From positions 55,825 to 119,824 of the forward strand of contig NZ_JAYTLQ010000001.1 of assembly GCF_043729335.1 (NCBI RefSeq): a stretch of DNA of 64,000 nucleotides, written 5' to 3'. Source of the DNA: Crenothrix sp043729335 (GTDB lineage Bacteria > Pseudomonadota > Gammaproteobacteria > Methylococcales > Methylomonadaceae). The notes beneath the pieces are model-generated. The model had not been told where the DNA came from. It made no database searches and worked only from the letters and a program-made list of their open reading frames with translations. This document shows, piece by piece, positions 42,579 through 51,499 of the stretch; position 1 is the first letter of the stretch; every line of letters begins with the position of its first letter. Made by a program: the position numbers and the translations under genes.

Positions 42579-44231
42579 ATGTATCAATACAACGAAATTG
42601 ACCAAAAAATTGTAGACGAGCGCGTCGCGCAGTTTAGAAAACAGACCCAACGTTTTTTAAGCGGCGAACTATCCGCCGATGAATTCCGCCCATTGCGCCT
42701 TAGAAATGGCCTCTATTTACAGATCCATGCGCCGATGTTGCGTGTCGCAGGACCGTATGGATTATTAAACTCCAGGCAAGTACGTAAACTGGCGCATATT
42801 GCCCGCAAATACGATAAGGGTTACTGCCATTTCACCACGCGGCAAAACATCCAATACAACTGGCCTAAGCTTGAAGAAGTGCCGGATATACTGGAAGAAT
42901 TGGCCAGTGTGCAAATGCACGCCATTCAAACCAGTGGCGCGTGTATGCGCAACACCACCTCCGACCATCTGGCTGGCGTGTGCGTGGATGAAATTGAAGA
43001 CCCGCGCCCGTACTGCGAAATTATCCGCCAGTGGACGACCTTGCACCCAGAGTTTGACTACTTGCCGCGCAAGTTTAAGATTGCCGTCAGCGGCTCACAA
43101 CGTGATCGTGCCGCCACCCAATTCCACGACATCGGTATCCATATCGTTAAAAACGAGGCGGGTGACGTTGGTTTTAAAATACTGGTCGGCGGCGGTTTAG
43201 GCCGTACACCGGTGATTGGCCAAGTGATTAAACCGTATCTGGAACAAGAACATTTACTCTCGTATCTTGAAGCCATCCTGCGCATTTACAACCTGTTTGG
43301 CCGTCGGGACAATAAGTACAAGGCGCGGATTAAAATTTTGGTCAGGGAAACTGGGCTAGAACAGTTTAACGACATGGTGGAAGCCGAATGGCTACGCATT
43401 AAAGACGGCATGGAACTGAGTGCTGAACGGGTAGCCGCGGTAAAAGCCCATTTTACACCGCCACCTTATGAAGCCAATGCCGACCAAAACACCGGCTTTG
43501 CTGAGCAACTGGCTAACGATAAAGCTTTTGCCACCTGGCATAAATACAATAGCGCGCCGCATAAAGTGGCGGGCTACCAAGCGGTGTATTTATCGTTAAA
43601 AGCACCGGACACACCGCCGGGCGATATGACTGACCAACAACTCGATGCGGTGGCTGATCTTGCCGACCAATACAGCTTTGGCGAAATCAGGGTCACCCAC
43701 CGGCAAAATCTGGTGTTTTCTGATGTTAAACAAGGCGACTTGTTTGCGCTGTGGCAACAACTGGACAGCTTAAAACTGGCCACGCCCAATATCGGCACGG
43801 CCACCGACATGATCTGTTGCCCAGGCCTGGATTTTTGTTCTTTAGCTAATGCAGGCTCTATCGGTGTTGCCAAAGAAATCAATGAAGCGCTGGATGACAT
43901 GGATTATTTGCATGACATCGGCGAATTGAAAATCAATATGTCCGGCTGTATGAACGGCTGTGCGCACCAAAGTGTCGGCCATATCGGCATCTTGGGTGTG
44001 GATAAAAAAGGCGTGGAATGGTATCAAATTACCTTGGGTGGCTCGTCTGAAAATGAAGCAGCCATTGGTGAGCGTTTAGGGCCTGCGGTAGCAAAAGATC
44101 AGGTTACCAACACCATCACCACTATTTTGGATGTTTACGTTAAGCAACGCTTGGAAGATGAACCGTTTTTAGACATGGTCAACCGCGTAGGCATTACACC
44201 TTTTAAGGATCGGGTTTATGCAACTCATTAA
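42579..44231 (+). CDS. cysI: Assimilatory sulfite (nitrite/sulfite) reductase hemoprotein
   Basis: About 550 residues from ATG 42579 (MYQYNEIDQKI, the usual CysI-type opening); an in-frame ATG at 42546 is possible. Two ferredoxin-like half-domains with siroheme-binding segments, and the [4Fe-4S]-siroheme cluster Cys residues in CCPGLDFCSLA (C-x5-C) and NMSGCMNGCAHQ (C-x3-C). It reduces sulfite to sulfide (nitrite can be an alternative substrate in this family). The last 14 bp overlap the DUF934 gene. Electron donor and cysJ partner are not in the window. Confidence 0.92.
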   Translation: MYQYNEIDQKIVDERVAQFRKQTQRFLSGELSADEFRPLRLRNGLYLQIHAPMLRVAGPYGLLNSRQVRKLAHIARKYDKGYCHFTTRQNIQYNWPKLEEVPDILEELASVQMHAIQTSGACMRNTTSDHLAGVCVDEIEDPRPYCEIIRQWTTLHPEFDYLPRKFKIAVSGSQRDRAATQFHDIGIHIVKNEAGDVGFKILVGGGLGRTPVIGQVIKPYLEQEHLLSYLEAILRIYNLFGRRDNKYKARIKILVRETGLEQFNDMVEAEWLRIKDGMELSAERVAAVKAHFTPPPYEANADQNTGFAEQLANDKAFATWHKYNSAPHKVAGYQAVYLSLKAPDTPPGDMTDQQLDAVADLADQYSFGEIRVTHRQNLVFSDVKQGDLFALWQQLDSLKLATPNIGTATDMICCPGLDFCSLANAGSIGVAKEINEALDDMDYLHDIGELKINMSGCMNGCAHQSVGHIGILGVDKKGVEWYQITLGGSSENEAAIGERLGPAVAKDQVTNTITTILDVYVKQRLEDEPFLDMVNRVGITPFKDRVYATH

Positions 44232-44670
44232 AGACAATAAGATTATTGATAACAGCTGGCACTATGTTGCCGAAGACAGCACACCCAGTGCCGGTGACAT
44301 CACCGTATCTTTGCCACGTTGGGAAGCTGAAAAGGCGCAGCTGTTAAATCATACCGGCAAACTGGGCGTACGCTTAGTGCCTGGCGATGCGTTGGATACA
44401 CTGGCAGCGGATTTGGAAAATATTCAACTGATTGAACTGGATTTTCCAGATCTTGCAGATGGCCGCTTGTTTTCTTTAGCCTGGATGCTGCGCAGCCGCT
44501 ATGGCTATCAAGGGGAACTGAGAGCCACCGGTAGCTATGTAGCCGAACAGGTATTTTATTTATCACGCGTGGGTGTTAATGCCTTTGTTCCGCAAAAACC
44601 AGACGATTTACCCGCAATTTTGTCATGCTTAAATGACTTCAGCGCCCACTATCAGGCTTCGATTAATTAG
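44218..44670 (+). CDS. DUF934 family protein
   Basis: Protein of 150 residues; the ATG lies inside the last codons of the sulfite reductase gene, so translation is coupled. DUF934 features: MQLIKDNKIIDNSWHYV, GVRLVPGD, IELDFPDLADGRLFSLAWMLRSRYGYQGELRATG and FYLSRVGVNAFVPQ. Found next to sulfite reductase in many proteobacteria and thought to help it; the biochemical role is unknown. cysH is not adjacent here. Confidence 0.93.
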   Translation: MQLIKDNKIIDNSWHYVAEDSTPSAGDITVSLPRWEAEKAQLLNHTGKLGVRLVPGDALDTLAADLENIQLIELDFPDLADGRLFSLAWMLRSRYGYQGELRATGSYVAEQVFYLSRVGVNAFVPQKPDDLPAILSCLNDFSAHYQASIN

Positions 44671-44681
44671 CCGAAGCCTTA

Positions 44682-44716
44682 AGCCAGCAAAGTATCTTCA
44701 GGGTACTTTGATGGCT
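44682..44716 (+). terminator. Hairpin after DUF934
   Basis: Arms AGCCAGCAAAGTA / TACTTTGATGGCT pair over 13 bp with one mismatch, loop of 9 bases, 12 bp after the DUF934 stop and before the convergent kinase gene. There is no T-run, so it may act as a stabilising or rho-dependent transcript end. Confidence 0.6.
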
Positions 44717-44768
44717 GAGCCGCGTAAACGCTAGCACATCAAAGTGCCAAAGCGGGTTTCCGCCCACA

Positions 44769-47700
44769 CTAAACCAACCTTAAACTTGAGGCTTGGCATT
44801 CCCAAAGCTTGGCCAGTAAACTTGAATAGCTATTCAGTGCATCTTTAATCGAAATAATATCAAAGCAATCAATGTATAAATTTAATTGCGCGGCATAATT
44901 CACTACTAAAGCAAACTGATACTGCTGCCCGATAGCAAAAATGTGTTCCGCAAACCGAGTTACGTCAGAAATGTTGTTATTTTTAGCGCAGCGGGAGCAT
45001 TCCAAGCTTAATTCCTCCAGCTTTTCCAATACCTCAGGCAAACAGGCTTTTTCTTGCGAGGATAACGTTATTGTTTTATCGACAGCCAATACCGTTTCTT
45101 GGCTATCAAACAATAAAAAACGTAAAAGCTCAGCCATCAATTCACTTTTTAACACCGGCTTACGCAAATAACCATCAAAATTTTCGCTTCTTAACCGCTC
45201 AAATTGATCCACCATAACTGATGCAGTTAATGCCACAATGGGCACTGATGAAAATGACTTGATCGTCTCTGCGGCTTGATAACCATCCATAACCGGCATT
45301 CTAATATCCATTAAAATTAAATCGATTTTTTTGCGCCGCGCTAGCAGCACAGCTTCAAGACCATTGTCTGCTTCTAAAGTAACCAGGCCCGTTTCCGAAA
45401 AATTTTCTTTTAACAAGCGTCTATTATGGGCAACATCATCAACAATCAAAATAACCGCAGGATAAAAACGAATTTTATTGTACGGCAAACTGGGTAAATT
45501 ATTCGGGACTATCGCTTCAGAAGAAATGCCAACGTCATATAAATTAACGGTAAATGTTGAACCCTTCCCTACCTTACTTATCAAGGATATTTCGCCGCCC
45601 ATCATTTCCGTCAAGGCTTTACTGATTGATAAACCTAACCCAGTGCCACCATATTTACGCACATCCTGGCCTTGAGACTGCTCAAACTCCTGAAAAATAA
45701 CGCATTGCTGATCGTCTGATATACCCACACCGGTATCTTCCACCGTTACGCAAAAATCAAGCTGGTCACTGCGTTGATTGTCACAGCTCACTTTAACGCG
45801 CACATATCCCGACTCGGTAAATTTAATGGCATTGGCAATCAGATTGAAAAAAATCTGCCGTAACCGGGTAGCATCCAATAATAAATTTTCGGGTAATCTA
45901 GGATCGATATCCAAAATAAAATCGAGCTTTTTTTCACGTACGCCCATCATGAAAATATTACCTAAATCGGTAAATAAAGCATGCGGATTGCAGGGTTTTT
46001 TCTCGATATTCATTTTCCCGGCTTCAATTTTGGACAGGTCGAGAATATCATTTACCAAGGCTAATAAATTAAGCCCAGCCGATTGGATGGTTTGTACAAA
46101 GGACTTAAGTTTATGCTCCTTAATTTGTTCATTTAATAATTCAGTAAAGCCAATAATGGCATTCATAGGCGTACGAATTTCATGGCTCATGCTGGACAAA
46201 AATTCAGACTTTGCCCGATTGGCTTGCTCTGCCTGCTCCTTGGCTTTTTCCAGAGCGCTCTCTATTTTTTTTCGTTCGGTAATATCCCAATTTACGCCAG
46301 TTATCCTAATGCCTTGGTTATTGTCCATTACCAATCTGGCGCCACTGTAGATGGTGCGGATGCCGCCATCTGCCTGCACAATACGATATTCAATATGGTC
46401 TTGCCCACCTTGTTTTTGCATTTTTGCAATAGATTGATAGACCAGTGAATGATCATCCGGGTGAACTTTACTTAACCATTCTTCAAATAAAACCTGGGGT
46501 TTTTTAACAAGCCCAACAATATCAAACATTTTATCGTCAAAAATAAAGGACGGCTGTTCATCCCACTTCAACTCCCATACCCCCAGAGAGATTGCTTCCG
46601 CAGCTAAAGCAAAACGTTCATTCAATAACACCACTTCTTGTTCGCTCTTTTTACGGCGGCTAATTTCATTGGTCAATCGGCGTATCCAGTAAAAAATAAG
46701 TGCCAAAATCACCAAAAAACACGCCACAATTTGCGCGATTAATACATAGTTTACTTTTTCGATAAATCTATCTTTACCCCAGGCATCGCGGATTTTTTGT
46801 TTTTCACTTTGGCTAATGGTATGCAGGGCCCGGTTAAATAAAGGCACCAAAGGCGCAAACTCTTGGGTCATGCCAAAACCCAGCTCTGTCTTAAAGTCGG
46901 TTTTACCCACAATACGCACATTGTTAATGCCTAATTCAGCCATATCGTAACTGGCTTGGGCCAACGTACAGAACAACGCATCATATTGGCCTGTAGAGAC
47001 GGCAGTTAAGCCATCCGGCACATTATTAACCCGTTCAAACTTTACGGGAGTATACGATACGTTACTGTAATCTTTTACAACCGCTAATTTAAGCTGTTTG
47101 ATTTGCTCGATACTGTCTACATAATCCGCATCCGAGCGCATTACAATAACAATAGGGCTAGTAATATAAGAGTCTGTAAAGGTCAACTGTGGCATGGTGT
47201 TATCAATCGTTTTTGACAACACATCAATTTCGCCCTTCTGCAATTTTTCTAAAGATTCCCGCCAAGATTGTGTCGGTACGATAACGATTTTGATGCCTAA
47301 CATTTGTCCAATCAACTTCAGGTGCTCGGCAACGATACCCACATAATGACCTTGATTATCAAAAGCCTCGTAAGGCAACCAGTTAGGATCGCCTGCAAAA
47401 CGCACGACCGGATGCTGTTCCAGCCATTTTTTTTCACGCTTGCTCACAATAACAGACGGCACGGCGGTATTGCGTCTATTCAGTATGTCATTTTTGCTGT
47501 GCAGATCTCTTGTCTCAGGTATGGCATTTAACAATTTTTGAAACATAGCGGCTAGCATGGGTTGCTCATGTCGTAACTCATTGCTGAGTAATTGCAACTC
47601 CTTTTCCGCCAACTCCTTAACAGAAATAAACTGCGCTAAAACGCTTTTCTTTATCAGATAATGCGTTTTAATAACCGTATCAATAAACTGTTGGGCTATA

Positions 47701-48212
47701 TTTTGCACTGAAATTAATGTGTGAGTAACCGTCACTTCAAATTTTTTCAGCTCTGGATAGCGGATTTTTTTAGTCTCATAATACGGCAACCACGCCGTCT
47801 TTATTTCAGTCGTTACATTACCTAAAGCATTGACTAATATACTTTGGGGCACAAATAAACAACGCAATAAAGGCTTACACGTTTTAAGATAGGCTTCGAG
47901 CTTAGTCGGTTTTTTATCCGGATTAATCCGCGCTTCTGTAGAATTACGTTTGGCAGGTATTTTTACAGCGCGCTTACGGGGCGTATCGCTTGTGGGATCA
48001 TTTTGTTGCTGGCTTTCATCATCGAAAAACGCTGAAACTTCTTTTGTGTCATTGTTAACAGGCCACTGTAATGCAGTGTGGGCTTGGCCATCAGTCGACG
48101 CTATAACATCACTGCAAACCGGACTAACAAACACCGCAGCAACAAGAAATATTAAAATAAGCTTAAAAAACAGCGACAAGGACGGATTTAGCAAAATATC
48201 TGTAACCTTCAA
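44769..48212 (-). CDS. BvgS-like hybrid sensor histidine kinase
   Basis: Protein of 1147 residues, start by TTG (48212 or the TTG at 48194 with GAAGG). Order of domains: N-terminal membrane segment, about 200 residues of helical periplasmic sequence without family match, one periplasmic SBP_bac_3 sensor domain (about 265-490, FAGDPNWLPYEAFDNQG), a membrane helix near 500, PAS (about 535-650, ITERKKIE), HisKA with phosphoacceptor HEIRTPMNAIIGF (about 674), HATPase, and a receiver with LMDIRMPVMDGY (Asp about 965). The last 110 residues look like a degenerate Hpt (FAEHIFAIGQQYQ) without a clear phosphotransfer motif. It probably signals to the HD-GYP regulator encoded 73 bp upstream. Confidence 0.88.
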   Translation of the reverse strand: MKVTDILLNPSLSLFFKLILIFLVAAVFVSPVCSDVIASTDGQAHTALQWPVNNDTKEVSAFFDDESQQQNDPTSDTPRKRAVKIPAKRNSTEARINPDKKPTKLEAYLKTCKPLLRCLFVPQSILVNALGNVTTEIKTAWLPYYETKKIRYPELKKFEVTVTHTLISVQNIAQQFIDTVIKTHYLIKKSVLAQFISVKELAEKELQLLSNELRHEQPMLAAMFQKLLNAIPETRDLHSKNDILNRRNTAVPSVIVSKREKKWLEQHPVVRFAGDPNWLPYEAFDNQGHYVGIVAEHLKLIGQMLGIKIVIVPTQSWRESLEKLQKGEIDVLSKTIDNTMPQLTFTDSYITSPIVIVMRSDADYVDSIEQIKQLKLAVVKDYSNVSYTPVKFERVNNVPDGLTAVSTGQYDALFCTLAQASYDMAELGINNVRIVGKTDFKTELGFGMTQEFAPLVPLFNRALHTISQSEKQKIRDAWGKDRFIEKVNYVLIAQIVACFLVILALIFYWIRRLTNEISRRKKSEQEVVLLNERFALAAEAISLGVWELKWDEQPSFIFDDKMFDIVGLVKKPQVLFEEWLSKVHPDDHSLVYQSIAKMQKQGGQDHIEYRIVQADGGIRTIYSGARLVMDNNQGIRITGVNWDITERKKIESALEKAKEQAEQANRAKSEFLSSMSHEIRTPMNAIIGFTELLNEQIKEHKLKSFVQTIQSAGLNLLALVNDILDLSKIEAGKMNIEKKPCNPHALFTDLGNIFMMGVREKKLDFILDIDPRLPENLLLDATRLRQIFFNLIANAIKFTESGYVRVKVSCDNQRSDQLDFCVTVEDTGVGISDDQQCVIFQEFEQSQGQDVRKYGGTGLGLSISKALTEMMGGEISLISKVGKGSTFTVNLYDVGISSEAIVPNNLPSLPYNKIRFYPAVILIVDDVAHNRRLLKENFSETGLVTLEADNGLEAVLLARRKKIDLILMDIRMPVMDGYQAAETIKSFSSVPIVALTASVMVDQFERLRSENFDGYLRKPVLKSELMAELLRFLLFDSQETVLAVDKTITLSSQEKACLPEVLEKLEELSLECSRCAKNNNISDVTRFAEHIFAIGQQYQFALVVNYAAQLNLYIDCFDIISIKDALNSYSSLLAKLWECQASSLRLV

Positions 48213-48285
48213 ACCAAGGTAGTCAATTAACCGATTAACTGACTAAAAAATAACAATATTTTGATCATAGCTGATTAAATATTCA

Positions 48286-49344
48286 TTAGGGATTAACAAT
48301 AGTAATAAATTCATCTAGATGTTCTATAAAAATATCAACTAAATCAGGATCAAATTGTGCTCCACGACGTTCCTTAATGTATTGCACCACATCATCCATA
48401 AGCCAAGCCTGCTTGTAGCGCCGAGAATGCGTTAATGCATCAAACACGTCCGCCAAGGCAATAATACGACCATAAATATGAATATCTTCACCTTTTAAAC
48501 CACGAGGATAGCCTTTACCGTTCCATTTTTCATGATGCTCATGCGCAATAATAGCGGCCGCCTTTATTAATTTTCGATCAGAATACCGCAGCAATTCAAA
48601 ACCATTGCCCGCATGTTTTTTCATGATTTCAAAATCTTCTTCGCTATAGCGACCCGGCTTATTCAAAATTTCAGCAGGCACTGTCAATTTGCCAATATCG
48701 TGCATAGGCGCGGCATGATACAAAATCTCAATATCATCATCGGTCATGCTTTTATGGTATTTTGCCAGCAAAGCTGCAATTTCCGAGACGCGTTTGATAT
48801 GCTTACCGGTCTCATCGGATGTTGATTCCATCAACTCAGTAAGAATATAAATCATTTCTTTCTGATTATCTTCTAACTCGGTCAACAATCTGAGTTTTTC
48901 ATATTTTGCTTTAGTCTTCAGCAAAATATTGTGATATTTCAATAACTCTTTAGCCTGGTAAAGTTCGATATGCGTTTTTACCCGCGCCAGCAACTCATTT
49001 GCATAAAAAGGCTTGGTAATATAATCAACAGCACCGTTTATAAAACCTTTTGATATAGAATCAACATCGGTTTTTGCTGTTAAGAAAATAATTGGGATAT
49101 CCTTGGTATGAGAATTAGCCTTAATTTTCTGGCACGTTTCAAAACCGTCTATACCCGGCATCATGATATCAAGCAATATCAACTGAAACTGTTCCGGCTC
49201 GTCTCTAAGCAACTCCAGAGCTTCAGTGCCACTGTTGGCAAATGAAAAATCGTAGTTATCTTCCTTGAGGATATTCATCGCAATACGAATATTATCGACC
49301 ACATCATCAACAATCAGGATTCGATCGTTTTTAATCATTAACAA
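48286..49344 (-). CDS. Response regulator with HD-GYP phosphodiesterase domain
   Basis: Protein of 352 residues. Receiver domain (LIVDDVVDNIRIAMNIL, phosphoacceptor LLDIMMPGIDGFE, FLTAKTD, TKPFYANELLARV), then a coiled segment and an HD-GYP domain with MHDIGKLTVP (about 212), HHEKWNGKGYPRGLKG and LADVFDALTHSRRYK. HD-GYP enzymes hydrolyse c-di-GMP, so phosphorylation should alter c-di-GMP levels. The start may be TTG 49344 (AAAGG 6 bases upstream) or ATG 49338. The cognate kinase is probably the hybrid kinase downstream on the same strand. Confidence 0.93.
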   Translation of the reverse strand: MLMIKNDRILIVDDVVDNIRIAMNILKEDNYDFSFANSGTEALELLRDEPEQFQLILLDIMMPGIDGFETCQKIKANSHTKDIPIIFLTAKTDVDSISKGFINGAVDYITKPFYANELLARVKTHIELYQAKELLKYHNILLKTKAKYEKLRLLTELEDNQKEMIYILTELMESTSDETGKHIKRVSEIAALLAKYHKSMTDDDIEILYHAAPMHDIGKLTVPAEILNKPGRYSEEDFEIMKKHAGNGFELLRYSDRKLIKAAAIIAHEHHEKWNGKGYPRGLKGEDIHIYGRIIALADVFDALTHSRRYKQAWLMDDVVQYIKERRGAQFDPDLVDIFIEHLDEFITIVNP

Positions 49345-49928
49345 TATCTACCTTTAGTGATGTGAGTGACTTACACTGTAAGACACCGTATTTAGATTTT
49401 TAGAACAATTACAAGGTAATTCAAGGCTTGTCAGTATAAGGATGCTCCGCTCTAACACCATTATCAGGCTGAAGAACGTCACATCGTGTGCATATCTAGC
49501 ATCACAAAACCCTGAAATGATATTTTAGATTGCCAAACATTACAGACTCATAGCGCAGACCGGCAGATAAGTATCCGCACCTGTAGCAATAAACAAGCAT
49601 TTGACCCTGAAAAAATATTACCTAAAGTTGCTATTGCAATAGATGACAGTCACAACATCACTTACACATGCACAATGTTTTAAGCATCTCATAACGCTGT
49701 TTTATCTGTCAAGCTGTAAAAATTACGGATTGTCTGTAAACATCTAGAGCACATTATTTGTGGTTTTTTTTGACACCTAAACCGGTGCCTTTCGTTGTCA
49801 TTTACAGCGCGGACATATCCATAATTACATAACGCAACAGCGGCTGAAACAATACCGTTATTTGCAGTTTTTAGGCGATAATCGTTATCGCAAAAATTAA
49901 CGCAACCCTTAAACTACGATTTAGTGGC
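49345..49928. promoter_or_regulatory. Long gap upstream of apbE
   Basis: A 584-bp gap with no credible gene on either strand. It holds the promoter of the HD-GYP/kinase operon on the left and of apbE on the right. Notable items are the palindrome at 49875-49891 and a TGACA/TGTCA inverted pair around 49779-49801. The middle is AT-rich without further structure. Confidence 0.45.
49875..49891. promoter_or_regulatory. Perfect 17-bp palindrome upstream of apbE, Fur-box-like
   Basis: GCGATAA-TCG-TTATCGC, 7-bp perfect arms, ends 37 bp before the apbE start. Written as the 7-1-7 Fur pattern it agrees at 11 of 14 informative positions, with symmetrical mismatches. It could be a Fur site or the site of another dimeric repressor. 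Confidence 0.5.
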
Positions 49929-50972
49929 ATGAAAACGACAATTTTTAATAAATACTCCTTTAATTTACTGGGCCTTGTGGTGTTAATGCTAACTACCGTT
50001 AGCTGTGTAAAGTCCAAAGACATCCAAAAATTAAGTGGCAATGCTCAAGGCACAACTTATCACATCAGTTTTTGGAGCCCCAAAAAAATTGATCTGAAGG
50101 CGACGGCTAAAAATATTGAAGTTGAATTCGCTCGCATTGACAAACAATTATCCAATTACAGGCCCGATTCCGCTATTGAGCAATTTAACGCTATGCTCAG
50201 CGACCAGCCCCAAACCGTAGATACCGAAATTGTCAGTTTAATTGAACAAGCTCGAGCGGTGAGTATTGCCAGTAATGGCTGTTACGACCTGACCATTAAG
50301 CCGTTATTCGAATTATGGGGTTTCACTAAAGAAGCATTATCTCCACCGACTGAGGCGACGATTAAAGCGGCTATGAACAACGTTGGCCTTGGGCAGTTAG
50401 AACATCTGGATGCCAATCATTTACGCAAGCACAATCCCGATTTAAAAGTCGATTTGTCTTCCATTGGTCAAGGTTATAGCGTTAGCCGCATTACCAGCTT
50501 ATTGGAACAACAAGGCATTAAAGATTATATGGTAGAAATAGGCGGCGAATTACAGACGCGCGGACAAAAGCCGGAGGGGCAACCTTGGCGTATTGCCCTG
50601 GAAAAGCCATTATCGGGTGAGCGCACTTTGCATAAAATCATTACCATCCAGCGCACCACACCCCTAGCCATTATGACTTCTGGCACGTATCGGCATTATT
50701 TTGATGTTGACGGTAAACGTTACAGTCACATTCTGGATGCGCGCACCGGCAAACCTGTTACCCACACCACCGTATCAGTATCCGTACTGCACACCGACCC
50801 AACATTGGCAGATGCGTGGTCTACAGCCTTATTGTGCCTTGGCAAAGATGAAGGCATAAAAGCAGCCAATAAAGCAGGCATTGCCGCGTTATTCATTGAA
50901 CAACAAGGCGAAGAATTTAATGAATTTTCTAGTGATGGCTTGGCCAAACTGGAGCAGGTTTCAATCAAATAG
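49929..50972 (+). CDS. apbE: FAD:protein FMN transferase ApbE, lipoprotein
   Basis: Protein of 347 residues. Lipoprotein-type signal with lipobox TVSC (Cys about residue 26), then the ApbE fold: GTTYHISFW, QLSNYRPDSAIEQFN, the LFELWGFTKE region, DLSSIGQGYSVSRI, YMVEIGGELQTRGQKP and the catalytic-site region GTYRHYFDVDGKRYSHILDARTGKPV, then DAWSTALLCLG. It attaches FMN to Thr in target proteins such as NqrB/C or RnfG. No Nqr, Rnf or FMN-acceptor gene is in the window, so the target is unknown. Confidence 0.95.
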   Translation: MKTTIFNKYSFNLLGLVVLMLTTVSCVKSKDIQKLSGNAQGTTYHISFWSPKKIDLKATAKNIEVEFARIDKQLSNYRPDSAIEQFNAMLSDQPQTVDTEIVSLIEQARAVSIASNGCYDLTIKPLFELWGFTKEALSPPTEATIKAAMNNVGLGQLEHLDANHLRKHNPDLKVDLSSIGQGYSVSRITSLLEQQGIKDYMVEIGGELQTRGQKPEGQPWRIALEKPLSGERTLHKIITIQRTTPLAIMTSGTYRHYFDVDGKRYSHILDARTGKPVTHTTVSVSVLHTDPTLADAWSTALLCLGKDEGIKAANKAGIAALFIEQQGEEFNEFSSDGLAKLEQVSIK

Positions 50973-51003
50973 CCCTTACACCCCGCCAGCTAAATACGAT
51001 AAA

Positions 51004-51032
51004 CAGGATGGAGAGATGCTGAAACCATCCTG
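51004..51032 (+). terminator. Hairpin after apbE
   Basis: CAGGATGG / CCATCCTG, perfect 8-bp stem with a 13-base loop, 32 bp after the apbE stop. A short T-run follows (CATTTTGC). Moderate intrinsic terminator. Confidence 0.6.
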
Positions 51033-51125
51033 CGCTCCATTTTGCAACTTGATTGTCCCATAACCCTAATGAAAACCTATGATCAGCCGTTACAAAACCA
51101 TAACGGCTGGTATATCAATCGGCAT

Positions 51126-51377
51126 TTATGATAATGCGCCGACCTTATGCTCAACAAATCTCACTAATGCGCCTACCGTCTCAAAAACTGCGGCATCAAT
51201 CTCATCATCTTCGACAATAAAACCGTAGTGTTCTTCAAGTGCAGTCAATATAGAAACAACCGCCATAGAATCCATTTCAGGAATAGCGCCTAACAATGGC
51301 GAGTCCATCGTCAAATGATCAATAGTATCGGGAGATTGCAAAACTGAACTTAAAACATTTTTAACATCATCAAACAC
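51126..51377 (-). CDS. Acyl carrier protein
   Basis: Protein of 83 residues from a GTG start. The phosphopantetheine site is in IPEMDSMAVVSILTALEEHY (Ser of DSM), followed by helices typical of ACP (EDDEIDAAVFETVGALVRFV). It is a stand-alone ACP: no synthase, adenylation or thioesterase gene is beside it, so it is probably a specialised carrier whose partner enzymes are elsewhere. It lies 122 bp upstream of the RTX metalloprotease stop, reading in the same direction. Confidence 0.9.
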   Translation of the reverse strand: MFDDVKNVLSSVLQSPDTIDHLTMDSPLLGAIPEMDSMAVVSILTALEEHYGFIVEDDEIDAAVFETVGALVRFVEHKVGALS

Positions 51378-51499
51378 GGGCTCAATATCCTGGAAAATTA
51401 AAAGTAGATGACGACACTATCCATTACTTTGAAAAATATTGTCAATATTTTAATTTAGTCTCTGTAAGCGTTCTAAAGGATATTAAGCAAAATCGCACA

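Noticed and set aside
44300..44566. 88-residue minus-strand open frame in the DUF934 gene
   Set aside because: Antisense shadow of a well-supported gene.
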